Shown: positions 1-10,559, counted from the first letter of the stretch. The stretch: DNA of 19,836 bases from JAGGAG01 sp031402225 (GCA_031402225.1 JANNSD010000158.1:1-19836); one strand, 5' to 3'. The notes: generated by a model not told the origin, from the sequence alone. Made by a program: numbers and translations.

Positions 1-118
1 TGACGCCGCCAACCACCTGCGTGCCGTACTCCAGCATCTGCCGCGCGTGAAATGATCCCTCGCGGCCGGTGATGCCCTGCACCAGCAGCCGTGTGGCCTT
101 GTTGACGAAGATGCTCAT
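1..118 (-). CDS. sucD: Succinyl-CoA synthetase alpha subunit, 5' part only
   Basis: Only the first 39 codons lie in the window; the gene continues past the left edge. The visible N-terminus (MSIFVNKATRLLVQGITGRE, then a GSFHA stretch) is the classic start of the alpha subunit. Its Rossmann-type CoA-binding domain begins with the V-Q-G-I-T-G-x-E-G loop near residues 13-21. With the beta subunit it converts succinyl-CoA to succinate in the cytoplasm, making ATP or GTP; the active-site phosphohistidine would lie in the missing part. The ATG at 118-116 overlaps the sucC stop as ATGA, so translation is probably coupled to sucC. Identity is firm from the motif and from its partner; completeness cannot be judged. 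Confidence 0.93.
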   Translation of the reverse strand, partial: MSIFVNKATRLLVQGITGREGSFHARQMLEYGTQVVGGV

Positions 119-1254
119 GCAGCCCCCTTCGCGGCGCGCACCACCTGCTGCACCGCCTCGTCCATGTCACTCAGCGCCGTCATGCCGATGCCCTGCAGGA
201 TCGTGAAGGCTTCCGCCTCGTTCGTCCCGGTGAGGCGCACCACGATCGGCACCTTCACGGGGAACTGCGCGAGGGCCGTCTTGATGCCGTTGGCCACGTC
301 GTCGGTGCGGGTAATGCCACCGAAGATATTGAACAGGATCGCCTTCACCGCCGGGTCGGAGGTAATGATCTTGAGCGCGTTCACCACCTTCTCGGGGTTG
401 GAGCTGCCGCCGATATCGAGAAAGTTGGCGGGGTCGCCGCCGTAGTACTTCACCAGGTCCATCGTGGCCATGGCGAGCCCGGCGCCGTTCACCACGCAGC
501 CCACGTTGCCATCGAGCTTGATGAAGGACAGGTTGGCGCGTCGCGCCGCCGCCTCGGCGGGAGGCTCCTCGGACTCGTCGCGAAGCTCCTCCAGGTCGGG
601 CCGCCAGAACAGCTCGTTGTCATCGATCACCACCTTGGCGTCGAGCGCCAGCACCCGGCCATCCGGCGTCGTCACGAGCGGGTTGATCTCGGCGAGCGAG
701 CAGCCGTTGTGCGTGAAGACGGTGTAGAGCCGCTCCATGATCTGCGCCGCCGCCTTCACCTGGGCAAAGTCGCGGTACAGGAAGAAGGCGAGGGAGAGCG
801 CCTGGTGCGGCAGCAGGCCGTAGGTGGGATCCACCGGCAGCCGGCGGATCTTTTCCGGCGTCTTGGCGGCGACTTCCTCGATGTCGATGCCGCCGGCTGG
901 GCTCACCATGAAGACCGGGCGCTGCGTCTCCCGGTCCATGATCAGGCCGACATACGCTTCGGAGGCGATCTCCGCGGCCGGTACCACCAGGACCTTGTGC
1001 ACGGTAAGGCCCTTGATCTGCATGCCGAGGATGCGCTCGGCGGCATCGGCTGCCGCGCCGGGCGTCGCGGCGAGCTTGACCCCGCCGGCCTTTCCCCGCC
1101 CACCGACATGCACCTGGGCCTTGACCACGACCGGACCACCGATCCGCCGGGCGATCGCCTCCGCCACCGGGGGCGTCGAGGCGACATCACCGTCCAGCAT
1201 GGGCACGCCCGCCGCCTTCAGCAGTGCGCGCGCCTGATACTCATGGATATTCAC
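115..1254 (-). CDS. sucC: Succinyl-CoA synthetase (ADP-forming) beta subunit
   Basis: A 379-residue protein, close to the usual 385-390. It is the nucleotide-binding and specificity subunit of the TCA enzyme that couples succinyl-CoA cleavage to ATP or GTP formation. It opens with NIHEYQARALL. The ATP-grasp loop GGRGKAGGVK is at residues 51-60. LAEINPL carries the Mg-binding Asn (N191), and LALDAK carries the metal-ligand Asp (D205). The C-terminal ligase domain has LDGNVGCVVNGAGLAM around 247-262 and FGGITRTDDVA around 311-321. I chose the GTG at 1254-1252 because a GAGGAG ribosome binding site lies five bases upstream and the family starts with M-N-I-H-E-Y. An in-frame ATG at 1302 would add 16 unrelated residues. 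The stop overlaps sucD by four bases. ADP versus GDP preference cannot be read from the sequence. Confidence 0.96.
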   Translation of the reverse strand: MNIHEYQARALLKAAGVPMLDGDVASTPPVAEAIARRIGGPVVVKAQVHVGGRGKAGGVKLAATPGAAADAAERILGMQIKGLTVHKVLVVPAAEIASEAYVGLIMDRETQRPVFMVSPAGGIDIEEVAAKTPEKIRRLPVDPTYGLLPHQALSLAFFLYRDFAQVKAAAQIMERLYTVFTHNGCSLAEINPLVTTPDGRVLALDAKVVIDDNELFWRPDLEELRDESEEPPAEAAARRANLSFIKLDGNVGCVVNGAGLAMATMDLVKYYGGDPANFLDIGGSSNPEKVVNALKIITSDPAVKAILFNIFGGITRTDDVANGIKTALAQFPVKVPIVVRLTGTNEAEAFTILQGIGMTALSDMDEAVQQVVRAAKGAA

Positions 1255-1259
1255 GGCCA

Positions 1260-1265
1260 CTCCTC
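1260..1265 (-). promoter_or_regulatory. Ribosome binding site of sucC
   Basis: On the minus strand this reads GAGGAG, five bases before the GTG at 1254. It is one of the best Shine-Dalgarno matches in the window and decides the sucC start in favour of the GTG over the in-frame ATG at 1302. Confidence 0.8.
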
Positions 1266-1288
1266 GGGAACCAGGGAAAACCGGCCCC

Positions 1289-1318
1289 AAGGTAGCCCGC
1301 ATCCGAGGGGCCGAGCAA
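1289..1318 (-). promoter_or_regulatory. Candidate sucCD promoter
   Basis: On the minus strand, TTGCTC (1318-1313) and TACCTT (1294-1289) are separated by 18 bases and sit in the 90-bp gap before sucC, predicting a leader of roughly 28 bases. The -35 matches TTGACA at four of six positions and the -10 matches TATAAT at three. The gap and the hairpin just upstream favour a separate sucCD transcript. The match alone is weak. Confidence 0.35.
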
Positions 1319-1330
1319 GCACCAGTGGCG

Positions 1331-1349
1331 GCTGACCCGTCCGGTCAGC
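1331..1349 (-). terminator. Hairpin at the end of the UPF0182 gene, possible terminator
   Basis: A perfect 7-bp inverted repeat, GCTGACC / GGTCAGC, with a 5-base loop, overlaps the TGA stop of the UPF0182 gene (1347-1345). On the minus strand no run of T follows, so it is not a textbook intrinsic terminator. It could be a weak or factor-assisted terminator, or an RNA 3'-end stabiliser, separating the long upstream operon from sucCD. Confidence 0.35.
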
Positions 1350-3804
1350 GCGGCGTGGCGGGAGGCACCTCGAGGACGGCACGGAGTTCCTCGAAGGCGC
1401 GGCCGAACGTGGTGAAGTCACCGCGCCGAAAGGCCGAATCCGCCGTCCGGAACCAGCGACGCGCATCAACCAGGGCGCCACCGGGAACGGCGCCCGGCGG
1501 GAGCGGGACAGTGGTACCGCGCAGGTTCGTCCAGGCCCCCTCGAACGTCCGGGCGGCCCCCGGGCGCGGACCGCTGACGACGCTGACCCACGTCACTGAA
1601 GCGCCGCCCCCGCCCCGCGGCCCGTAGCGAGACTGCATCGCACCCACGGCGTTGGCCGACACCCAGTATCGCACGCCGCCCGCACTCAGCACCCCGCCCC
1701 CGGCACGCACCGAGTCGAGCACCTGGACGAAGGTCGCGAAGCGCTCCCATCGCTGTTCCAGCGCGGCTGGGCCCGACAATGCCACGCTGGAGTCGATCTC
1801 GATACGTACCAGCGACAGCTGGCCCTCGACACTGGAACCGACCAGCAGGGTCTGCAGTTGGCCGGTCGCCCCGCGCACGTACTCCGCCGTACGCGCGGGG
1901 CCATCGCCGCCCCCTGGCATCCAGAAGAAGCTGGAAACGGGCGGCGTGACGCGCAGGGAGTCCGCCCGCCCGGCGAGGAGGCCGACCGCGGTGCTCTCGA
2001 GGACACGGGACTGCACCAGGAACAGTTCGGCAGGATACGGAAGCATGGCGCGCACCGGCGGCGGCAGCGCGTCCCACGGCTCCACCACTCCCCCGGCGAG
2101 GGCGCTCCAGGCGTCCGCCACCGGCCCGCCATCGGGCCGCGCGTAGACGTGCGCATCGCCCTCTTCCGCTCCCACCACGCCCACAAACGCCGCGTGCAGC
2201 ATCCCCACCTTCCGGTCGCCGAGATGCACCCGGGTGGACAGCGGGAAGTGCGAGCCAGCGAGGTAGCCATCGGAAACCCAGATCAGCCGCCGACCGTCGA
2301 CGCGCGGGACCGGCGCCGACCACTCGGCATAGGGCGCGAGCTTGGCGAGCCGCGCCTGTGGCGCTCGGGCCCAGTCGACCGCCGCGCCAGGCAGCGGCGC
2401 CCCGAGCAGTCGACGCTCCTGCAGCGCCCACGCCAAGGCGAGGCGGCGCAGCGCGCCGCGCACTGGAACGCCGCGCACATCGTCAGCCAGCACGACACGG
2501 GCGGCCCCGGGGTAGAGCGCGTGGGCCGAGAGCGGCAGCAGGGCCGCCGGGGCCGGGGCGGGGATGGAATCATCGAGGTGATAGAACAGCGGGCCGCCGG
2601 TGGCGGACGTGCGGTCGTCGGCAACCGCGCGGAGTGACGCCACGCTGTCCGGGGTTGTGACCAGCAGGAGCCAGGCGGGGCGACGACCGCCGGGCGTCAT
2701 GATCCACGCCGGGTCGGCAGCGGACGTGAGCAGCGAGTCCGCATCGCCGATGCGCACCAGCGGCTCCGTCTGCCACAGCGATGGCCATGCCGGCGGCGAG
2801 CCGGCATCGGCCCAGGGTACCGCGAGTGAATCGCGCAGCACGTCCAGCTGGAAGGCCGCTCCGTCGAGGGAGCGGCGGCTCGCCATGTCACCCAGGGCCA
2901 CGTCACCGGGTGCCACCAGCGATCCCACCGTAATGCGTGTCAGCACCCAGCCCACGCCCAGCACCGCCCATCCCGCCAGCAGCAGGAAGTTCAACTTCAC
3001 CACCGAAGGACGGACCGCCCAGAGCAGGGAGACCATCGCCACCATCAACGCGGTGCCGGCCAGCGCGGGCGACATGAGCGTGGCGAGCTGGAACTGCCTG
3101 GTACCGACCGGTCCAAGCGAACCGCTCACGAGGTCATAGGGCTCCAGCAGCAGCCCCCACCCGAGCACCAGGGCGAGGGCACCGAGCAGCCAGCCGAGGT
3201 GCCGTCGCGCGTGATCGCTGATGGCGGGTCGGCCCTCGATCCACCGGAGCGCACCGATCACGGCATAGAGCAGCACAACCACCACCAGACCCGTGAGCGC
3301 CAGCGCCAGCGCGTAGTCGTGCAGCAGGGACCAGAGCGGCAGTTGGGCCACATACAGTCCGGCGTCGTGCCCCAGCACCGGTTCAGTGCGGTCGAACGGC
3401 ACGCCTTGCCAGGCGAGCGCGATCACGCGCCAGTGCTGCGAGACGTCGCCTCCGGTGAGCAGTCCCAGGATCAGCCCGAGCACGACGGTGCCGGCCAGCA
3501 GCGTGCGCTGGGTCAGCGCCTCCCGCACCTCGAGGTTGGCGATCTGCCCTGAGACCTCGACCCCACCGATCGCACGGTACACCACCAGCAGGTTACCGGT
3601 GAACCACGCGGTGGCGATCACCACGCCGGCAAGGTCGAGGGTGAAGCGAAGAAGGCTGACGTCCGTGAGGAATTGCGCGGCCGCCGGCGAGACCGTCAGG
3701 CCCCACCAGCGATCCGCCAGCGTGGTCGCGATCCAGCGCCCCGCGAAGAGTGCCAGCGCCAGCGCACCCGCGGCGAGCAGGACCCGCCGCATGCCGTTGG
3801 TCAT
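1345..3804 (-). CDS. UPF0182 family membrane protein (COG1615), short divergent form
   Basis: A predicted integral membrane protein of 819 residues with no established biochemical function. About seven hydrophobic helices can be seen (roughly 6-28, 55-77, 100-117, 160-186, 203-221, 244-263 and 272-290), followed by a soluble region of some 530 residues, probably outside the membrane. Family hallmarks include AGRWIATTLADRWW (21-34), LDLAGVVIATAWFTGNLL (56-73), YRAIG with LEVREAL (76-97) and HWRVIALAW (124-132). Further ones are the RLALAWALQERRLLG region (454-468) and LAPYAEW followed by IWVSDGY (489-514). The last pair corresponds to the family's K/R-LAPF...DAYT segment. UPF0182 proteins are usually about 900-1000 residues, and the late conserved blocks are hard to recognise here. 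I chose the ATG at 3804, eight bases after the mutase stop; a longer frame to 4053 lies inside the mutase gene. No clear ribosome binding site is seen, so coupled translation is likely. Confidence 0.82.
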   Translation of the reverse strand: MTNGMRRVLLAAGALALALFAGRWIATTLADRWWGLTVSPAAAQFLTDVSLLRFTLDLAGVVIATAWFTGNLLVVYRAIGGVEVSGQIANLEVREALTQRTLLAGTVVLGLILGLLTGGDVSQHWRVIALAWQGVPFDRTEPVLGHDAGLYVAQLPLWSLLHDYALALALTGLVVVVLLYAVIGALRWIEGRPAISDHARRHLGWLLGALALVLGWGLLLEPYDLVSGSLGPVGTRQFQLATLMSPALAGTALMVAMVSLLWAVRPSVVKLNFLLLAGWAVLGVGWVLTRITVGSLVAPGDVALGDMASRRSLDGAAFQLDVLRDSLAVPWADAGSPPAWPSLWQTEPLVRIGDADSLLTSAADPAWIMTPGGRRPAWLLLVTTPDSVASLRAVADDRTSATGGPLFYHLDDSIPAPAPAALLPLSAHALYPGAARVVLADDVRGVPVRGALRRLALAWALQERRLLGAPLPGAAVDWARAPQARLAKLAPYAEWSAPVPRVDGRRLIWVSDGYLAGSHFPLSTRVHLGDRKVGMLHAAFVGVVGAEEGDAHVYARPDGGPVADAWSALAGGVVEPWDALPPPVRAMLPYPAELFLVQSRVLESTAVGLLAGRADSLRVTPPVSSFFWMPGGGDGPARTAEYVRGATGQLQTLLVGSSVEGQLSLVRIEIDSSVALSGPAALEQRWERFATFVQVLDSVRAGGGVLSAGGVRYWVSANAVGAMQSRYGPRGGGGASVTWVSVVSGPRPGAARTFEGAWTNLRGTTVPLPPGAVPGGALVDARRWFRTADSAFRRGDFTTFGRAFEELRAVLEVPPATPR

Positions 3805-3812
3805 GGGTACGA

Positions 3813-5186
3813 CTAGGCGCCGACCCCGCGCTCCGCGAGCCAGCGCATGACTTCCGCCTGGTACGCCTCCAGGGCGGCTGGCTCGGTCGCTTCGAAGCGG
3901 AGCACGAGGATCGGCTGAGTATTGGATGACCGGATCAGGCCCCATCCCTTGGGGAAGGTCATGCGCACGCCGTCGATGGTATTGACGGGATAGCGGGCCC
4001 GGAAATATTCCACCGCCTCGGCGGTGATGTCGAACTTGCGGTCGTCCGGGCAATCGACGCGGAGTTCGGGCGTGGCGAAGGTCTTCGGGAGGTCGGCGAG
4101 CAGCGGGGCCAGGCCCCAGGGGCCGCGGCTGACGATCTCCAGCAGCCGCGCCGCCGCGAACAGGGCATCGTCGAAGCCGAAATAGTCACCGCCGAAGAAC
4201 ATGTGCCCACTCATCTCGCCCGCGAGCGGGGCCTGCAGTTCCTTCATGCGCGCCTTGATGAGGGAGTGCCCCGTCTTCCACATTTCTGGCCTGGCCCCGG
4301 CCTCGGCCAGCGCGCGTGGCAGCACCTCGGAACACTTCACGTCGAACACTACCGGCGTTCCGGGCCCGAAACGGCGCACCGCGTCGCGCCCGAAAAGAAC
4401 GAGCAGCTGGTCGCCGAAGAGGATCTCGCCCGTCTCGTCCACCGCGCCGATGCGGTCGGCGTCGCCGTCGAACGCAATACCGAGCTCCGTGCCGTGACGG
4501 CGCACCTCCGCCTGCAGGTCGCGCAGGTTCTCCGGCACCGTTGGGTCGGGGTGATGGTTCGGGAACGTTCCATCCGATTCACAGAAGAGCGGTGTCACCT
4601 CGGCGCCGAGCTGGCGGAGGGTCTCCACCGCAATGACGCTGCCCGCGCCGTTGCCACAATCAACCACCACGCTCACCGGCCGCTCGAGCTTGTGCCGCGA
4701 CACGATCGCATCGCGATAGCGCGGCAGCACCGTACCGTTCGCGGTCTCCTGGCCGGCGCCGGTTCGCCACCGCTCGGCTACGATGGCCTCCCAGAGGGCG
4801 GTGATGTGATCGCCGTGCATGGATCCGCCGCTGAGGACCATCTTGAAGCCATTGAATTCGGGCGGATTGTGCGATCCCGTCACCTGGCATCCGCCGTCCA
4901 TGCCGAGATCCTGCACCGCGAAGTAGAGCGCGGGCGTGGGGAGGAGGCCGACGTCCACTGCCGTGCCGCCCGCGTCCACAATGCCATGGCGAAACCCCGC
5001 GGCGAGCGCGGCGCCCGAGGGACGGTTGTCGCGGCCCACCGCGAGCAGCGGCGCGCGACCGGCATGGTCCCAGGCGGCACTGGCAAACGCCCGCCCCAGC
5101 GCACGCGCAAACGCTGGCGTCAGCTCGCGATCGACCAGCCCACGAACATCGTACTGCCGGAAAACACCCTTGGGAACGTTCATCAT
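3813..5186 (-). CDS. Phosphomannomutase/phosphoglucomutase (alpha-D-phosphohexomutase family)
   Basis: A cytoplasmic enzyme of 457 residues, nearly the length of Pseudomonas AlgC (463). It should interconvert hexose 6-phosphate and hexose 1-phosphate (mannose or glucose), feeding nucleotide-sugar synthesis for polysaccharide, lipopolysaccharide or glycogen. All four active-site elements are present. The phosphoserine loop is TGSHNPPEFNGFK with S105. The metal loop is DGDADR with D240, D242 and D244. The sugar-binding loop is GEMSGH with E324 and S326. The phosphate-binding loop RSSNTQP is at 419-425. The first ATG (5186) overlaps the nuoN TGA by four bases as ATGATGA. A second ATG immediately follows and is equally possible. 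The gene is therefore probably translated from the nuo transcript, although its metabolic role is unrelated. The motifs do not settle glucose versus mannose preference; many family members use both. The symbols manB or algC would be plausible. Confidence 0.92.
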   Translation of the reverse strand: MMNVPKGVFRQYDVRGLVDRELTPAFARALGRAFASAAWDHAGRAPLLAVGRDNRPSGAALAAGFRHGIVDAGGTAVDVGLLPTPALYFAVQDLGMDGGCQVTGSHNPPEFNGFKMVLSGGSMHGDHITALWEAIVAERWRTGAGQETANGTVLPRYRDAIVSRHKLERPVSVVVDCGNGAGSVIAVETLRQLGAEVTPLFCESDGTFPNHHPDPTVPENLRDLQAEVRRHGTELGIAFDGDADRIGAVDETGEILFGDQLLVLFGRDAVRRFGPGTPVVFDVKCSEVLPRALAEAGARPEMWKTGHSLIKARMKELQAPLAGEMSGHMFFGGDYFGFDDALFAAARLLEIVSRGPWGLAPLLADLPKTFATPELRVDCPDDRKFDITAEAVEYFRARYPVNTIDGVRMTFPKGWGLIRSSNTQPILVLRFEATEPAALEAYQAEVMRWLAERGVGA

Positions 5187-6685
5187 TCGCCCGGTGCGCG
5201 CGGGGCTGCTGACGCGCTGACCTGCTCTGCCGCCGCGCGCGCCAGCTCAACGACCTTTCGTGGCCAGATACCGAACAGGAGGTTGGCGAGGACGGCGACC
5301 GCGACGATCGCCTTGGCCGCGCGGGAAAAAAGCACCTGCCGGTGCGCGTCCGGCGTGCGTTCGGGCTTCATCGTCATCGCCATGACGACGGGCAGGTAGT
5401 AGCCGAGCGACAGCAGGCTGCCCACGCCCATGACCACGGCCAGCAGCAGCCCGCCGCGGTCGATCGCGGCGCTCATCAGGTACCACTTGCCGATGAACCC
5501 GAAGGTGCCGGGAAACCCGAGCAGCGACATCAGGCAGACGGCCATCGAGAGCGCCCCCCAGGGCCGGACCTTGAAGAATCCCTCGACGTCTTCCAGCATC
5601 ACCGTCCGCGAGCCGACCCGCTCCACCGCCGTGATGATGCCGAACGCCGCGAGCGAGGTAATGCTGTAGGCAATGAGATACAGGAGCACCGCCGCCCGGC
5701 CGAGGTCGGTCGCGGTCCACACGCCGACCAGCAGGTACCCGGCGTGCGCGATGGAACTGTAGGCCAGCATCCGCTTCAGCGATCCCTGCGCCAGTGCCAC
5801 GATGTTGCCAACAAGCATCGAGGCCACCGCCAGCACCGCGACGATCGGTTGCCAGGTACCGGTGAACGCCGGGAAGGCATCGGCCAGCACCCGGACCAGG
5901 GCCACGAAGGCCGCGGTCTTGACCGCGGTCGCCATGAAGCCGGCGATGGGCGTGGGAGAACCGTCATACACGTCCGGCGCCCACATGTGGAACGGAACAG
6001 CCGCCGCCTTGAAGCCGAAGCCCACCAGCAGGAGCGCCAGGCCCATGCGCCCCAGCAGGGAGGCGTCGCTCCCCGCAAACTGCGCACCGATCAGCACGTA
6101 GTTGGTCTGCCCGGTGGCCCCGTACACCAGCGCGATGCCGTAGAGCAGGAAGGCGGACGCGAAGGCGCCCACGAGAAAGTACTTGAGCGCCGCTTCCGCT
6201 GAGGAGCGCCGGAACCGGTCGAACCCCGCCAGGACATACACCGAGATCGACATGATCTCGAGGCCGATGAACAGCAGGATGAAGTCGGCCGAGGCGACCA
6301 TCAGCTGCATGCCGATGGCCGCGAACAGCACCAGCACGTAGTACTCCGGCGCCAGCAGGCGCTGCTTGCCCAGGAACCGGAGCGAGAGGAGGCAGGTGGC
6401 GCCGGTGATGAACAGGATGAGCAACTCGCTCACGAAGCGGTACGGGTCCAGGTAGACCATGTGCGGCTGGCCCGCGCTGACGGCGCCGGACTGCCACAGC
6501 CAGAGCGCGGCGGCCGCCGCGCCGATCACCCCCACCACGGAGAGCCAGCCCGCCAGCCGGCTGTCGGCCTCGGTGCCATGCCGCCACGCCACCACCAGCA
6601 GGACCACCAGCGACCAGAGGGTCAGGAGCACCGCCGGCAGCAGGGCGAGCGTGACGCCGGAGGGACTGTGCAGGTCGATCGGCAT
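5183..6685 (-). CDS. nuoN: NADH-quinone oxidoreductase subunit N
   Basis: Antiporter-like, proton-translocating membrane subunit of complex I, 500 residues with about 14 helices. Key buried charges of the family can be placed: E143 in LFIGLEIMS, K168 in AALKYF, K226 in GFGFKAAAVPFHMW, K256 in TAVKTAAF and K400 in GFIGKWYL. These correspond to E. coli NuoN E133, K158, K217, K247 and K395. The loop MWAPDVYDGSPTP (234-246) is diagnostic of subunit N. I chose the ATG at 6685, which shares one base with the nuoM stop (TGATG). An open frame upstream to 6808 lies inside nuoM. Its stop overlaps the mutase start, so nuoN is the last nuo gene but not the last gene of the transcription unit. Confidence 0.97.
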   Translation of the reverse strand: MPIDLHSPSGVTLALLPAVLLTLWSLVVLLVVAWRHGTEADSRLAGWLSVVGVIGAAAAALWLWQSGAVSAGQPHMVYLDPYRFVSELLILFITGATCLLSLRFLGKQRLLAPEYYVLVLFAAIGMQLMVASADFILLFIGLEIMSISVYVLAGFDRFRRSSAEAALKYFLVGAFASAFLLYGIALVYGATGQTNYVLIGAQFAGSDASLLGRMGLALLLVGFGFKAAAVPFHMWAPDVYDGSPTPIAGFMATAVKTAAFVALVRVLADAFPAFTGTWQPIVAVLAVASMLVGNIVALAQGSLKRMLAYSSIAHAGYLLVGVWTATDLGRAAVLLYLIAYSITSLAAFGIITAVERVGSRTVMLEDVEGFFKVRPWGALSMAVCLMSLLGFPGTFGFIGKWYLMSAAIDRGGLLLAVVMGVGSLLSLGYYLPVVMAMTMKPERTPDAHRQVLFSRAAKAIVAVAVLANLLFGIWPRKVVELARAAAEQVSASAAPRAPGE

Positions 6686-8235
6686 CAGCGGGCCACCTCG
6701 ATCCCCACCGCCCTGTCGACCGGCAGGTAGGGTCGCACCGTCTCCACATACCGCTTCGCGGCGGCCTCGGTACGGCGCAGGATGGGCTGCGGATACAGCC
6801 CCATCCACAGCATCGCCACGATCAGCGGTATCAGTACGGCCAGCTCGCGCGGGGTCGCATCCTGGAGGCCCTGGTTTTCCGGGTGCGTGATCGGGTTGAA
6901 GAACACCTTCTGCACCGCCACCAGCAGGTAGGCGGCCGAGAAGACCACCACGGTCGTCGCGATGCCCACCGCGATGGGGAATCGGCCGAAACTGCCGATC
7001 AGGACCAGGAACTCACCCACGAATCCGTTGAGCCCGGGCAGGCCGATGGAGGCGAATGCCGTGATGACGAACGCGGTCGCGAGCTTGGGCGCGACTCGCG
7101 CCAGGCCGCCATAGTCGGCCAGCAGCCGCGTGTGGCGCCGCTCGTAGAGCATGCCGACCAGGAAGAACAGCGCCCCGGTGGAGATCCCGTGCGCGATCAT
7201 CACGATGATGGCCCCCTGCACGCTGGCCACCGTGCCGCCCCAGATGCCGAGCATGACGAAGCCGAGGTGACTCACGGAGGAATAGGCAATCAGCTTCTTG
7301 AGGTCGGGCTGCACCATCGAGACGAGTGCCGCGTACACGATACCGATGACCGCCAGCGCCACGAACACCGCAGCGACCGGTCGGCTCAGCGCGAAGGCAG
7401 GAAAGAACGGGATGGCGAAACGCAGGAAACCGTAGGTGCCCATCTTGAGCAGGATGACGGCCAGGTCCACGCTGCCCGCGGTGGGCGCCTCCACGTGGGC
7501 GTCCGGCAGCCAGGTGTGGAACGGGAAGATCGGGACCTTGACCGCGAACGCGAGCGCGAAGGCGCTGAAGAGCCAGGGAGCGTACGGGGCCAGCAGGTCA
7601 CTGTGCCGCACGAGGTGGTCGTAGGCGAAGGAAGTCTCACCCGTCCCGCGCGCCACGATGGTGACCATCGTGATGATGGCCACGAGCATCAGGATCGAAC
7701 CCGCGAAGGTGTAGACCACGAACTTCGTGGCGGCGTAGAGCCGGTTGCTGCTGCCCCACGTGCCGATGAGGAAATACATCGGGATGAGCAGCAGCTCCCA
7801 GAAACAGTAGAACAGGAAGAGGTCCAGCGAGATGAACACGCCGATCATGCCGGTCTTGAGCGCCAGCAGCAGCGCGTAGTAGCCCCGAACCTTCTGGTCG
7901 ATGGCAAACCAGCTGCCCCACACCAGCAGCGGCATCATGGCGGTCGCCAGCAGGATCATGAAGAGCGAGAGCCCGTCCAGCCCGACGCGATAGCTTATGC
8001 CGAGCTCGGGCAGCCAGGTCAGCGTCGCGGCGAACTGCATCCCGCCCTGATCGGGATCGAACGCCCACCAGAGCCCGAGGGCGAGCACGAACTCCGCGAT
8101 GGCCACCACCAGTGTGAGCCAGCGGGCCCATTGCTTCGGCGCCAGGAGGACCAGGGCCACACCGGCCATGGGCAGCAGCAGGAGCACACTGAGGATCCAG
8201 TGCGCATAACCGATGGAGTCGAGGAAGGCGCGCAT
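6685..8235 (-). CDS. nuoM: NADH-quinone oxidoreductase subunit M
   Basis: Antiporter-like membrane subunit of complex I, 516 residues, matching the usual length of about 500. It forms one of the proton channels between NuoL and NuoN. The conserved Glu is E147 in FYCFWELLLIPMYFLIG. The pump lysines are K233 in AVKVPIFPFHTWLPDAH and K264 in DLAVILLKMGTYG. The sequence VEAPTAGSVDLA (248-259) is the subunit-M signature. The start ATG at 8235 is six bases after the nuoL stop and is preceded by a weak AGG about eight bases upstream. The TGA shares one base with nuoN. Confidence 0.97.
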   Translation of the reverse strand: MRAFLDSIGYAHWILSVLLLLPMAGVALVLLAPKQWARWLTLVVAIAEFVLALGLWWAFDPDQGGMQFAATLTWLPELGISYRVGLDGLSLFMILLATAMMPLLVWGSWFAIDQKVRGYYALLLALKTGMIGVFISLDLFLFYCFWELLLIPMYFLIGTWGSSNRLYAATKFVVYTFAGSILMLVAIITMVTIVARGTGETSFAYDHLVRHSDLLAPYAPWLFSAFALAFAVKVPIFPFHTWLPDAHVEAPTAGSVDLAVILLKMGTYGFLRFAIPFFPAFALSRPVAAVFVALAVIGIVYAALVSMVQPDLKKLIAYSSVSHLGFVMLGIWGGTVASVQGAIIVMIAHGISTGALFFLVGMLYERRHTRLLADYGGLARVAPKLATAFVITAFASIGLPGLNGFVGEFLVLIGSFGRFPIAVGIATTVVVFSAAYLLVAVQKVFFNPITHPENQGLQDATPRELAVLIPLIVAMLWMGLYPQPILRRTEAAAKRYVETVRPYLPVDRAVGIEVAR

Positions 8236-8241
8236 GCCGGC

Positions 8242-10253
<2,012 letters not shown>

Positions 10254-10254
<1 letters not shown>

Positions 10255-10559
10255 CAGCCGTGCAGCAAATTGATGTCCTGCAGGTCCAGCGTCTGGTTGT
10301 GGCGGAACAGGCCGAGCATGATCGCCAGCCCGACCGCCGCTTCCGCCGCTGCCACCGTCATCACGAAAAAGACGATGACGTGCCCGCCAAAGCCGTAGTA
10401 CCTGGCAAAGGCGACAAACGAGAGGTTGACCGCGTTGAGCATCAGCTCCACGCACATGAAGAGGATGATGGCGTTCCGGCGCAGCAGCGCGCCGAGCACG
10501 CCGATGCTGAAGAGGATCCCGGAAAGGGCGAGGGTCGGGCCCAGCAGGTCAGGCGCCAT
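10254..10559 (-). CDS. nuoK: NADH-quinone oxidoreductase subunit K
   Basis: Small membrane subunit of complex I, 101 residues with three helices, the usual size. It forms part of the E-channel together with NuoA and NuoJ. The two conserved membrane glutamates are E38 in CVELMLNAVNL and E73 in AAAEAAVGLAI, matching E. coli NuoK E36 and E72. The ATG follows the nuoJ stop directly (TGAATG). A GGAGA ribosome binding site lies six bases upstream at 10570-10566, inside the nuoJ end. The stop shares a base with nuoL. Confidence 0.97.

Noticed and set aside
3805..4053. Possible 83-residue extension of the UPF0182 protein
   Set aside because: It overlaps the conserved C-terminal end of the mutase and is Arg/Pro/Gly-rich; the family begins at the first membrane helix after the ATG at 3804.
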